Positions 1 through 9,915 of a DNA stretch of 64,000 nucleotides are shown in pieces. Numbering within the stretch: the first letter of the stretch is position 1; each line of letters starts with the position of its first letter. Where the stretch lies: the NCBI GenBank assembly GCA_027563935.2, contig CM050451.1, positions 105,737,565 through 105,801,564 on the forward strand, given 5' to 3'. The DNA is from Costus lasius. Its lineage: Eukaryota > Streptophyta > Magnoliopsida > Zingiberales > Costaceae. The position numbers and the translations under genes are program-made. The notes under the pieces were generated by a model. The model was not told where the DNA came from. It did not search any database and saw only the letters and a program-made list of their open reading frames with translations.

Positions 1-1
1 A

Positions 2-379
2 AACGCTTTAGGAATCATTTCTGATGATCCCCAAAGTGCTTCTGATAAAAGATTTGTTAGACAAAATAATTTTATAATTGCATATCTTATGCAATTAAAT
101 CAAAAACTAGATAATATTAGTTCAAAATTATCATTGTCCACAGAATCTATAATTAGACAGCAAGAAAGTATAAAAGTTTCTGCTGATACGATTCTGAGAC
201 AATACGAAATAATTCAAAAATTAGAAAATATGTTGGTTTTACAAACTCAACAATATCAAACTTCGATGCATGATCTAACTACACAACTAAATCAAATACT
301 ACAGATGTCTTCAAGAACTATTGAAACATCTCAAACTTCTACTTCTAGGAAACAACTTAAGAGTACCCAGTTTGCTTAG
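2..379 (+). CDS. Pararetroviral coiled-coil (virion-associated-type) protein, 5' partial
   Basis: The frame is open from the window edge to a TAG at 377-379, so the true start lies upstream. The first in-frame ATG in view is at 89. The product is rich in Gln, Asn, Ser and Leu, with heptad-like spacing of Ile/Leu that suggests a coiled coil. Small coiled-coil proteins just upstream of the movement region are typical of several caulimovirid genera, where they associate with virions. Only position and composition support the role; no enzymatic motif is present. The next frame starts 2 bp downstream at 382, the tight spacing usual in these compact genomes. Confidence 0.5.
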   Translation, partial: NALGIISDDPQSASDKRFVRQNNFIIAYLMQLNQKLDNISSKLSLSTESIIRQQESIKVSADTILRQYEIIQKLENMLVLQTQQYQTSMHDLTTQLNQILQMSSRTIETSQTSTSRKQLKSTQFA

Positions 380-381
380 AA

Positions 382-1351
382 ATGAGTACGAGGCCCTTTA
401 CAGGAACTTCGAATACTCTTACTGGAACAACAACAGTGCGAGAAAATAACCAGAATGAAAGGTTATCAATAAGTAATCCCATCCCAAATCTCTTGAATAG
501 AATTTTTGATGGACAAGGTATTCCAGCACAGGTTTTAGAAGAAGTTGTTGATATAGATCAACAATTTGAAGCCTATCAAAATAATATGTTACAAATACTG
601 CGTCCTCAACTTCTTTATAGAACTGGACCTTTAAATCTTCGAACCCAACTTCTAAGAATTACTCGTGAAGAACATCTTTCTGTTACAACAGAACCAAGAA
701 ATCTTAAGATTATATCAAGAGATTCTCTTAACAAACTGAAACAATCTGGAAAAACATTAGCTCATATTGGCATGATTGTTATTTCAGTAAAAGGACTAGC
801 TAGAAAGAAGTTAGGAACAAAAGTACTAATTGCGATTCTTGATAAAAGATGGAAATCTGATGCAAGAAAGGCGATTATTGCTTATATGGAAGTCGACATG
901 ACTGAAAACAAAGGCCTTTTTTTATTGTGCCCCAGATTTTCTCATAAGTATTAAAGACTTAGGAGAATTAGAAATTGGTATCCAAACACGTGGATATAAA
1001 GATTTTTCTGGGGACTCTAATCTTTTTATAGGATTAGGATTTTTAGGAAAATTAACAAATAATTCTAATACTGGATATAAATTATACATTTCTTCTATAA
1101 TAGATGCTTTGGCCAGTAAAGGAATTAAAATGTTAAAACTCATGGCTATCTCTCCAGATGACCTGGGAGGATTAGATTGGAATATATCAAAAAATTTAGA
1201 TTGTGAACAAATGCTTATCCCTAAGGACAGTATTATGTTCAAAAACTCAGATAATACATATAATTTGAGATTTTTAAATTATAAAAAGAAACAAACCTTA
1301 AATGACAATGAGGCTTCTATATCAGGTCTAGAAAAATTTTTAGACTCATAA
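382..1351 (+). pseudogene. Pararetroviral movement-protein-like gene, frameshifted
   Basis: An ATG at 382 opens 190 codons to a stop at 952-954. The natural continuation lies in another frame, open to 1351. The switch occurs near a run of T at about 918-926, consistent with a homopolymer frameshift. The second part includes a GLGFLGK-like segment and a Lys-rich end. Position between the coiled-coil frame and the capsid-like frame, plus overall character, suggests the cell-to-cell movement protein of caulimovirids. A 120-bp piece (1127-1245) is copied at 3971-4090. The locus is broken and not expected to make a full product. Confidence 0.55.
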
Positions 1352-2719
1352 ATGTTACTAGAAGAACATAGTCTCGTAGTACCTAAAGACCTAGATTTTT
1401 CATTTACAGAACTAATAAATCTAGAAATCAAGCTTATTGAAAAAGGAAAATTACTACCTTCGCATAAGCTTATCTTTGATATTGAAGGAAATATTAGAGT
1501 CTGCATGGGCCTAAAAGGCTTCAGGACTCAAAATTTACTCAAAAAGAAGAAGAAATAATAACTTCTTTCCTTAATAACACTGAAGAATTATCTGATGAAG
1601 ATTCTCAGAGTGTCCAAAGTATACCTCAAAATTTGATGGATACAATAATGACTGGCCAAGAAGCCAGTAATACTCCGGTATATAATAATCCAGCACCGGC
1701 AGCCCAACCAAGTACTTCAAATGTGAAGACTTATACCATAGGTCAACCACCTCGTGAACCTTATACTCAATATCAAGGTGAACGAGAAAATATTAGAACT
1801 AAAGGAAAAAAGATTACCTTTAGAAATAATAGATAAAAGAAAACTTCTAGATGAAGGAAGAATCCTTAATCTAGCAGCTCATGACCCACAAACATGGAGC
1901 ACAGTTCTTGACAATTGGAGTTCCATGGTTTCTATAAAAATAACAGAAAAAGACGGACAATTTTCTGCTGAAGAAATGTATTCTTATCTAGAAAATTTCC
2001 TAGGAGAAACTGCTAGGGCTATGTGGGAGTCCTACAGGTTAAATTGTCCAACAGAATTCCAACAAGACATTGCATTAGGAGTAAATCCTTATAATTTTAC
2101 AAACCGAATGAAATTAATGATCTTAGGATCAAATCCTAATATGGGTTTTAATGCCCAACAAAAAGAGGCAATTAGAAAATTTGAAATAATCCAAATTAAA
2201 AATTGGAAATATATTAAACCTTTTTTGCAAGACTATCTATATTATGCTTGCAAAGCTGGTGGCTATCATGATCAAGCACTTGGAGAAAGGTTATTTTTAA
2301 AGTTACCTACTCCTATAGGTCATGAAATACATCAAGCTTGGAATACTGATCCAGAAAAGGCTCAGCTTTCTTTTGCTATGAATAATATTACTACAAAGAT
2401 ACAGTTTATCATTGATAAATTGGTAGAAAGATGCACCCGATTAAAAGGTGACCATCATCTAAAAGGAGAGTTTAGCTTTTGTAATGAACTCTATACACCC
2501 CAAACATATGTTAAGGAAGATATTAAGCAAAAGAAAAAGCTTAAAAAAGGAAAATCTTCTAAGAAATATTTTCTTAGAAAATCTTCTGCAAAGAAACCCT
2601 ATCTTGCTAGGGAAAAACATGTTAGAAAATATAATCCTAAGCGGGATTATAAAAATAAACTTTCATGTTTTACTTGTGGGAGTCAAAATCACTTAGCACG
2701 AGACTGTACTAAGAGATAG
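1352..2719 (+). pseudogene. Pararetroviral capsid-like region with CCHC zinc knuckle, frameshifted
   Basis: An ATG at 1352 directly follows the preceding stop. The frame is lost at about 1515-1558 (A-rich run), resumes at 1633 in another frame, and shifts again near 1800 at a second A-rich run. From there it is open to TAG at 2717-2719. The long last part has a helical, Trp-containing capsid-like core. It then has a Lys/Arg-rich basic stretch and a C-x2-C-x4-H-x4-C zinc knuckle ending about 5 residues before the stop. A basic tract plus a CCHC knuckle at the C terminus is the hallmark of caulimovirid coat proteins, where it binds nucleic acid. At least two frameshifts make it non-functional. 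Confidence 0.7.
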
Positions 2720-3951
2720 AATTTATATAGTAAACAATCAATTCTTGTTGATTGTGTTCAAGAAGATCTACTTCATGTAGACGAATATATTTCTGATACA
2801 GAATCGATCTATAGTATTGTCTCTATACCAGATATTACTTATAACAAATCAGATTCAGATAGTGAATTGGAAGAATTCACTAGTGATCTATTATCTAAAT
2901 CAGAGCAGCTCCAATCTCCTTTTGGAACTGAACATTTATCAGAACCTTCTCTAAATAAACTAGATATGTTAAAACCTTATCTAGAACAATTATAATGGCT
3001 ATGGACAAATTGATATATCATATAATGACCCCAAAAATCTTACCAATACATGAACATAATTGGAGTCCAAGAAGGGGTAGCCAAGATCATGCTTGTACAT
3101 ATTGCTTGAAGTATCCAAGTCTGGATCTTCGTTACCAGTGCACCATTTGTTCTTTAGAGGCTTGTAAATATTGCCTTGAAAAGCAACAAATATCTTTACC
3201 TAGTTCTTCACAGCCTGTTTCTTCAAACTTAACAGGACCAACAAGAACCGAAATTGTAGAACTTCGTATTCTACAATTAGAAAATGAAGTATATAAACTT
3301 TCTCAAAGACTTGAGGAGGTAGAACAAAAGAGTCTTTATAAACCTCCTGAGAATCTTATTTTCTATGAAAATACAAATTACAATGAAAATACGGAAGAAA
3401 ATGCAATCGAATTTCTTCATAAACCGGTACAACCACCATGGTTATACTCAATTAAAATTAATAGCATTATCCAAATTGCCAACTGGAAATTAGAGATACC
3501 TACTTTAATTGACACAGGTTGTAGTAATACAATCTTAGACATGGACTTAGTTCCACAAAAATACCATGTCAAACTTGATCCACACGACAAGTTTTATGCG
3601 GAATAAATGGATAGCAAATTATTCTTGTATGAATATATTTTGGCCAAACATAAGCTATCCTTCTCTTTAGGAAATACTCATCTTACCCAACCAACTTATG
3701 TTGGTCGGATTTGTTTAAGACCTTTAAGTCTTGTTAAAACAAAATTTATCATAGGACTTAATATGCTTATTAATTCTTATAAAGGGGTTACTCTTACTAC
3801 TGAAAGACTTTTCTTCTTGCCTCATACACTTATTCCATACATCTCTACTATGCCTGCGAAGCGTGGTGGGTGTCCTTGTCCCATTCCTGGTTCGTGCAAA
3901 TTGCCCAGGAAGTACAAGTGGAAAATGAAACTGGTAATTCAACACCTCTAG
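2720..3951 (+). pseudogene. Pararetroviral polyprotein start: acidic linker, zinc-binding segment, aspartic protease; truncated
   Basis: After the capsid stop the frame stays open through an acidic Ser/Asp/Glu-rich stretch to a TAA at 2992-2994. An ATG at 2995 then opens 203 codons. They contain a cluster of C-x2-C pairs (about 3090-3180, possible zinc-binding module), a short coiled coil, and a retropepsin-type DTG motif (LIDTGCSNT) at about 3507-3533. An in-frame TAA at 3604-3606 interrupts the protease. Its second half continues in frame and contains a FIIGLNML segment typical of the protease C-terminal strand. Homology ends near 3870, where a His-rich or RT sequence would be expected. No reverse transcriptase motif follows. 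In caulimovirids this protease matures the polyprotein; this copy is dead. Confidence 0.7.
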
Positions 3952-3970
3952 AAGATGAGGAAGAATTCCT

Positions 3971-4090
3971 AAAATGTTAAAACCCATGGCTATCTCTCTA
4001 GATGACCTGGGAGGATTAGATTGAAATATATCAAAAAATTTAGATTGTGAACAAATGCTTATCCCTGAGGACAGTATTATGTTCAAAAAA
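3971..4090 (+). repeat. Duplicated movement-gene fragment inside the pararetrovirus copy
   Basis: This segment repeats 1127-1245 with only a few substitutions, one of which creates a stop. It lies where reverse transcriptase should begin, so it marks a rearrangement junction. A 17-bp string beginning AAAAAATTTAGATT occurs at about 4034-4050 and again at about 4085-4101, directly across the far junction. This looks like a microhomology join. Confidence 0.85.
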
Positions 4091-4101
4091 TTTAGATTGT
4101 G

Positions 4102-4959
4102 TGTGCTGGCATCAATTATTGATACTTTGCTTCATGAGTAAGAAATCTCTCCATCTTATGTCTATATAAGGAGAGCTAGAATACTGTAAGAAGGCATCGA
4201 TCTTCAGCTGCCTTCAGTTATTAGCTTGTGAGTGTGTAACATTGTTCTTCTGTAAGTACATGAATTTACATTTTTATATCTTTTAAATATTTTCTGTTTG
4301 GAAAATACCCTTTGCTCCGGCACTGCAACACTTTACTCCAGATCGTCGTGGCCACCAAACTCTCGGTTTATCATTGAAAGTGATTGTACTTGAGTGAACC
4401 TTATTAAAGGTGATGACGGTGCAACTCCACTCTGTGGACATGAGATCTTATGAACTGTTCTATAATTAATATCATCATAAAGTTAACCAGGCTGCTAATT
4501 GCTTAGCAAAGATGCTAGAATTAGCTAAGTTTGAAATATTTCATTATCAACGAACAAGCCTTGCTTTTTGGCCTAAGAGGCTGGAGGCACATTTTGATTA
4601 ATAATATATTTTCTTCTTGTCACAAAAGAAAACATATAATGATTGCTCATAAATAAAAGTGATCAAATTGCATAATGCTGATTTCAACAAAGTGTATCTT
4701 ACACTGAATTAAAGACAAATAAGACACTAATACCTGTTTCACAAAGGGCAAAAGAATTGTTATTACATAGAAGATTGAAGAACCAAGTGACCGATGAACA
4801 AGAGAGGGCTTACAAAAAGGAAGCGCGTCCCTTGGACTATAAAAAAAATAAATAAAAGATGTGAAATAAAACGGAAGCCCTGGTGCTGTGCTATGTGAAT
4901 TATCAACCATTTACCTATGCCTATGTATCTATATCATATGGTATCAGCAATCTTAATTT
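4102..4959. other. Viral non-coding tail and 3' flank of the phosphatase gene
   Basis: No convincing coding sequence. The left part (to about 4320) looks like pararetroviral leader or intergenic DNA. The rest is ordinary AT-rich DNA and should contain the 3' UTR and polyadenylation region of the minus-strand phosphatase gene ending at 4960. Confidence 0.5.
4159..4170 (+). promoter_or_regulatory. Pararetrovirus-type TATA box (TATATAAG)
   Basis: TATATAAG at 4163-4170 sits in a short non-coding stretch after the viral reading frames and is followed by GAGAGC. Caulimovirid genomic promoters have a strong TATATAAG element in the intergenic region. Orientation is +, towards the 3' end of the phosphatase gene that runs in from the right. 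Activity is untested. Confidence 0.5.
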
Positions 4960-7180
4960 TCACGACGAGGACTTCTTCCATTGCACGAGGGATTCAAGAA
5001 ATTCTTGCACCTGCAAGATTAGATAACATATTGTTTTCTTGTTCAATTCGAAAATTGCAAGTAAATAATAGGGTTAAAAGACTTGAGTCTTACCTCAGCT
5101 GGGTCTCTTAAAGAGTAAAAAGCATTACTCTCTTTTGGCACAGTTGACACTAAGATGCCAAACCCGCGTTTACTCTCTCTCAAGACCTACAAAAGTTTTC
5201 AAATTATAGCTTAGCAAAAATTGAAATAAGAAATGCAACATTTCTTTTCATTGAACTTTTATACCTTGAATGCATCCTCATCAGTGCGATCATCTCCAAC
5301 GTATATAGGGAGTATATCGTCACGATTGCTAAGCCCAAGGGATTCAAGCAGAAATTCAACTGCTCTACCCTTGTTCCAATCTATGAGAGGGCGAACTTCT
5401 AAAACCTGCAAAGCCGATAAATTGTAGCAATATTTAAACACAAAACAGTTTACTAAAACTAAAGAGTTTTGCTAACATATGGCTTAAGAACTACCTTTCG
5501 CCCGTGGGTAACTCGCAAATGAGGAAAGTGCTTAAGAAGACCAAATACGCGCTCTCCAACTTCTTCCCATATCTACGTACAAATAACGAGAAAGAAATTT
5601 TCTTTCAGAGGATAATAAGTCAAATAATAACACCATAGGAAAAACATAATCATGTTACACTTGATCTTAGCCAAAAGGCCGAGAAAAGAGACATAATCAT
5701 GTTGTATGCACCTTTTCGTCGACATTGCGGTAATGAACAGAGACACAGAACTTATTGTTCTCAATTTTGACACCTACGATGTCTCTAGTTAGCTCACCAA
5801 GGGAACAGAGAACCTGCCATTGGAAAGGGTAAGTGAAAAGTTAGATTGGATAATATGAATGAGTATTGGCAGAATATGACACACAATACATACCTCATTG
5901 ATCATTGGAAGAAACTCACTAGCAGGCTGGAAGAGATGCGCTTCTTTCCCCTGTTACCGAGCATGTGACAAAATGGAACAGCGTCATAAAACAACTATAC
6001 TGGATATATAATGATTTTTTTAATCAGAAAATTGAGGTCTGAGGACTAGTTCCCCATTCATAAACCTCAATAACGTTTTGTTTACACATAATGATTGTGA
6101 CTAAAAGAAAATTATTTTATTTGCTTAAATCGCAAGAGCACAAATACACAATGTAGTGGAATACATAAAAGCTGAAAATTGGAAGCAAGCATTCTATTAA
6201 CCTGCTCATCAGTTGTCCTAATGCAGTGTGGATGGTCGTCAACGGAATCAGATTCTCTGATTGGCCCCACTATGTCCATTCCGTGACTGCCAGCATAGTA
6301 CAGTTGTGGTAACCCCACAAATTCGTATACCTAATGAACATGCTCGTTTATTAACGTATCAAAGTGTATGCGAACAAATTTACAAGAAAGCATATCTATA
6401 TACAAGATTCACAAGAATCTATACATGCAAACAAATTTACCTTATCACGAGACCTTCCGCTGATAATTGCAGTTGGGAAGTAGCAAGCGACATTTTCCAC
6501 AGCAGCGCGCATCTGAAGCAAATGAAACAATCACGATGATAAACCTTGCTGAGTACGAAGCAGTCAAATTAATTATCCAAATAGCATCTTTAGCACATAA
6601 AACAACTTGTTGGTAGAAGGAGATGTGCTTACTGTATTCGTCATAATTGCTTGGTCTGGGTTGTCAACTATAGGTGAAAGAGTTCCATCGTAGTCCAAAA
6701 ACAATGCCATTTTTTTCCATTTAGCATGTGTCGTGATTTGATGAAACGAGATCAAAGCTGACGGATAGCTTAACTGCAGAAAGTATTATAAATAAACGTT
6801 AACATTTATCCAAAACAATCTTGCTATAAACATTAACTTGGTTTCAAACTTTAGATATTGGACTCGAGGACAACAGCAACATAACTCACCGTCCAGGCAA
6901 TATATGCAGCATCAGTTTCATCTGATTGGGACTCAGAGACCAAGTCCTTGTTTAGCTTTTTGCGAGGAGGTGATGATGATTTCATGGCATCCAGCCAACC
7001 GCTTGCACGGACATCGTCAAGTTTGCCAGCTTTTTTTCTGGGAATCTGTAGATAAAGGCCGGTAGAAGAATATGCTGCTGGGGAACATGGCGCTATATTG
7101 GAGGGCATACCCAACCTTGACTTGCTCAAGTGTCCTGTATCACTGAGAACGGGGGAATTATGATTCGACTTCAAATCCAT
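4960..7180 (-). CDS. TPP: Trehalose-6-phosphate phosphatase, ten coding exons, intact
   Basis: The enzyme dephosphorylates trehalose-6-phosphate to trehalose and so sets the level of the sugar signal T6P. The family is HAD-superfamily and Mg-dependent, acting in cytosol, nucleus or plastid depending on the isoform. Exons, in transcript order: 7180-6890, 6773-6633, 6512-6441, 6330-6202, 5950-5894, 5813-5712, 5572-5495, 5405-5265, 5186-5094, 5010-4960. All junctions are GT-AG and all introns are phase 0. Together they give 384 codons plus TGA, a normal length for plant TPPs. HAD motif I DYDGT lies at residues 124-128, SGR at 162-164, SHGMD at about 183-187 and motif [10 protein letters not shown] at 327-334. 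The start [10 protein letters not shown] at 7180 resembles monocot TPPs. The N-terminal about 95 residues are variable and Ser-rich, as usual. There is no glucosyltransferase domain, so it is not a TPS. Intron 6 carries a U2 snRNA-like insert. Confidence 0.95.
5644..5703. repeat. 13-bp direct repeats flanking the U2 fragment
   Basis: ACATAATCATGTT occurs at 5644-5656 and at 5691-5703 with only the U2-like 34 bp between. The length fits target-primed reverse transcription by LINE machinery, which typically duplicates about 7-20 bp. Confidence 0.9.
5657..5690 (-). pseudogene. U2 snRNA 5'-end fragment (retrocopy) in TPP intron 6
   Basis: Read on the minus strand, the 34-bp insert contains the near-invariant 5' region of U2 snRNA: TTCTCGGCCTTTTGGC, then TAAGATCAAGTGT. 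This matches roughly U2 nucleotides 5-35; the rest of U2 is missing. It is bracketed exactly by the 13-bp direct repeat ACATAATCATGTT at 5644-5656 and 5691-5703, which looks like a target-site duplication. There is no poly(A) tail. The host intron (5573-5711) would be about 92 bp without the insert and its repeat copy. It is a 3'-truncated snRNA retropseudogene, not a functional U2 gene (no Sm site, no USE/TATA promoter). Confidence 0.88.
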
Positions 7181-7270
7181 ATGCTCCGAATCACCAACAA
7201 AACTATGTTGGGAGCAGTTATGGTCTCTGACAGTCGGGTCTTAGACGAATAGCTTCCTCTGTTTGTCTCT

Positions 7271-7564
7271 CTAATTTAACCGACGCATTTGTCGATGAAA
7301 AACCACCGTTTCAGTTTTTTTTTCGTGCTGCAAATGCCCTCGAGGTCCATCAAGGAGATGCCTCCAAACAACTGGTTGGCTGACTACTTGTAAGAGAAAG
7401 GAGAAAATGACTACAAAAAATTGAGAAATAGTAACATAATAATGAATCCAATCGATAGTTAACAACGTTTGTATACCTTCCCATATCAAGATTGCAAGGC
7501 ATTAGATCAGTTGAGATTGTATGTAGTCCAGAAGCAACAGCCTTTATTACGTCAGCAGATGAAC
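7271..7564 (-). other. TPP 5'-leader exon(s) with an upstream ORF
   Basis: A probable leader exon runs 7564-7477, from acceptor TGTTAG at 7565-7570 to donor AAG|GTATAC. It holds an ATG at 7502-7500 that opens MPCNLDMG and stays open through the splice. Two acceptors are possible. TTTTTTGTAG at about 7418 gives an uORF ending at 7350. TAGTCAG at 7380-7386 gives a longer one ending at TAG 7273-7271. Either ends more than 90 nt before the main ATG at 7180. The upstream part of the exon is also open in this frame. The splice sites are my reading; no transcript evidence is available. Confidence 0.45.
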
Positions 7565-9270
7565 CTAACAGCTCAATAAGAAAAGCACCAAATATACCAT
7601 CAATAGATAAAATATGTGGAAAAGATTTGAAAGTATGTTGTTGTCGCAATATTTGTTAAATGTTGGTTTCAAAATTCTATGACCAGCAAAAGATTCCAGA
7701 CACTGTAAATGAACACTTAGGTAAATTTCCCATTATTCCAATAGACTTTGAGGTTATACGTGTGAAACACTAAGGTTTAAAAAACAGCCCACTTGCATAT
7801 CTAAATAAATCACAAAATCGCACATCAAGCAAAACGTGACATGTTCGATCGAGTTCAGTGGCAAGCCACTTGATCTAATCAACTTGACAATATAGCGTGA
7901 AATAATAGAAACAGCTTTTGCAAGCTTCTTGAACAATATTTCTGATGACAGCTGTTGCCTGGCAGCCAGGCATACAGAAGCATTGATTAGATATGCTGCT
8001 CCCCCTTAGCTTTACAAGTTTGAAAGATTTGAGATTCAAGCATCAGAATAGTTCTGGTAGGCCTGGCGGTTTCAAGATCTCAACTTCACGCACCGCGAGG
8101 TGAAACATGACTGATGCTTGATTTGACTCACCAGCCCCCTACGGTGTAGTTGAAAAGATGCAGCAGCAAGAAAAAGTTGATATCGCATCATTTGAATCAA
8201 TATTGACTGGCAATCTGGACCACTAGTACCGGCTTGGGTGGCAATCGACGCCCTCACACAAGTTTACTAGTTACACGAAGCACAAAAAAGCGTCTTTTGC
8301 ACTGACGGGTCTTCTTTTTGATTTATTCCACAACAGGAGGATCAGCAGAAAATGAAGGCGGCCTCCCCTCTTGTTGCTAAAAGACAAACCTTTGAAATGA
8401 TGGGCAGACTCGAACCCGACGACGGAGGAAGACGCCAGAAGCCAACCCCATCATCATACAAGAGAACATTTTGCTAACAGCATACAGCACATAGTGCTCA
8501 AATTTCTCATAAAGCACAAGAAGGCCGACAGGAGTCGGAACTTTTACGCTCAACCCCACCGACGATAAATAAATTGACTTAGCTAATTACATAATAGCAC
8601 TAAATTATATTATTCATTATTATAATTGTAGTATTCTAGTTAAATTAATTCTTAAATTTGTAGCATTTTGATTTCTAAATGATCATTTCTGTCTACTCGA
8701 ACTTTAAGCTATCCAGCAGGAATATAGGCTGTATTAAAAATAAAAATATTATCTCCAGATCAATATGATTTACTCTTTTTTTTTTTTTTTATGTTTGTAG
8801 GCATATCTAAATAATTAATTGTAGTTAAATTAACCTCTCAAATGTATCAACTTAGGTTAACATGTGCCCTTTTTCAATTTATTATTTTGACAATATAAAA
8901 CTAAAACGTAAAATATAGCAAGTATAAGGGAAATAAAATCTAAATTTTAAATAATATTTATAGCCTAAATTAAAAAAAAACCCAGTTTATGAGTATTTCT
9001 ATTATTCTTACTTACGAAACCAATAAAGCAAATTAAGTGAAAAGAGTTGGCCGTCATACTAAAATACATACTGAGAATTAACCAGCCAAGAAAAGAAAGG
9101 GAAAGATGAAGGTTGGTATTCTTTCTCGTTTCGCGATTGTAAGACGGCAATTTTTTGAGTTCTAACTCAAGATGAAGTAATAATAAAACAGCAATCACAA
9201 TCAAAAGAAAGAAATCAAATCCATTTATAATAGAGCACGGATGCTGAGTGGAGCAAGAGAAGAGGTTTAC
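7565..9270 (-). other. TPP 5'-leader intron (about 1.7 kb)
   Basis: This stretch lies between a good donor (GGCAG|GTAAAC, exon end 9271) and the acceptor at 7565. It has no coding sequence I can support and is AT-rich in its distal half (8570-9240). Long leader introns are common in plant TPP genes. Further small leader exons inside it cannot be excluded. Confidence 0.4.
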
Positions 9271-9446
9271 CTGCCTCCTAAGAAACTCGCCAGCGCGATC
9301 GATCTCGCAATGCCGCAGTACCAAAGAGATCACTCGCGAAACATCAAAGAGCCCAGGCGGAGGTCGGAAACAAAAGAAATAATTCCTAAAGAAGCGAAAT
9401 CAACCCTAATGAACGAGGACGGATATAAGAAGAGGAAAGAAGAAGC
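9271..9446 (-). other. Probable first (non-coding) exon of TPP
   Basis: About 30 bp below the minus-strand TATA box the sequence becomes a GC-richer leader that ends at a consensus donor, GGCAG|GTAAAC, at 9271/9270. The start near 9446 is estimated from the TATA spacing only. Confidence 0.45.
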
Positions 9447-9470
9447 GGGGAGCGATCGGCCGAGGAGCCA

Positions 9471-9478
9471 TATTTATA
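9471..9478 (-). promoter_or_regulatory. TATA box of the TPP gene
   Basis: TATAAATA on the minus strand, in the context GCTATAAATATGGC. It lies about 200 bp upstream of the leader splice donor and is correctly oriented. Confidence 0.55.
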
Positions 9479-9874
9479 GCGTTCCTTGGTGCCGAATGAC
9501 TGTCGTGCTTCACAAGGCAATCAGCGGTTGAGGAATTAATCAATTTTTTTTTTTCATATTTAAAACATTTAGCGAAATCAACCATTTTTAACAATTACGA
9601 ACGCAGTGTTAACTGAAGCCCGCTCCGCCGGGTCCACTCTTTTCCCGCCCCCGGAAGTGGCACGCACTAGATAACCTACCCGATGATTTGCTACGTAATG
9701 GAAGGACCAACCTGGTGGAGGACAAATTGTTGGGGGTGCAAAAGTGAGTGACGATGATTGGAAGTCCAGGTTTTGTTTTGTTTTGTTTTTTTTTTTTTCC
9801 CGCACATGGAAGTTCAGGTTGGTCCAGGCTACAGCTCTTTAACTGACGCACCTCCGTACTCGCCTTGACGTGAC

Positions 9875-9882
9875 CACGTGTC
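9875..9882. promoter_or_regulatory. G-box/ABRE-like element
   Basis: CACGTGTC, an ACGT-core element bound by bZIP and bHLH factors and typical of ABA-responsive promoters. It lies about 400 bp upstream of the TPP TATA box, and TTGACGTG sits immediately beside it. TPP genes are often stress-responsive; the functional link is inferred. Confidence 0.4.
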
Positions 9883-9915
9883 GTCGAGCTGGTGCTGGGC
9901 CTACCATTTCCCTTT

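Larger units (their letters stand above)
1..4320 (+). mobile_element. Endogenous pararetrovirus (Caulimoviridae-like) copy, decayed
   Basis: Consecutive + strand reading frames follow a plant pararetrovirus order: a coiled-coil protein, a movement-protein-like region, a capsid-like region ending in a CCHC zinc knuckle, and a zinc-rich plus aspartic-protease region. A non-coding tail with a TATATAAG promoter motif follows. Base composition is far more AT-rich than the host genes. Every long frame is broken by frameshifts or stops, no reverse transcriptase follows the protease, and a piece of the movement region is repeated at 3971-4090, so this is a rearranged, inactive copy. The left end lies outside the window and the right end is uncertain (about 4100-4320). 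The family call rests on domain order; I do not assign a genus. Confidence 0.8.

Noticed and set aside
7956..7972. TGCCTGGC...GCCAGGCA resembling miR160 (starts TGCCTGGC, followed by CATAC)
   Set aside because: The match stops after 8 nt. It is a local palindrome and there is no star arm or hairpin at the right distance.
8401..8420. TGGGCAGACTCGAACCCGAC resembling a tRNA T-arm/acceptor on the minus strand
   Set aside because: No matching acceptor 5' strand, D-arm or anticodon arm within 100 bp upstream on that strand.
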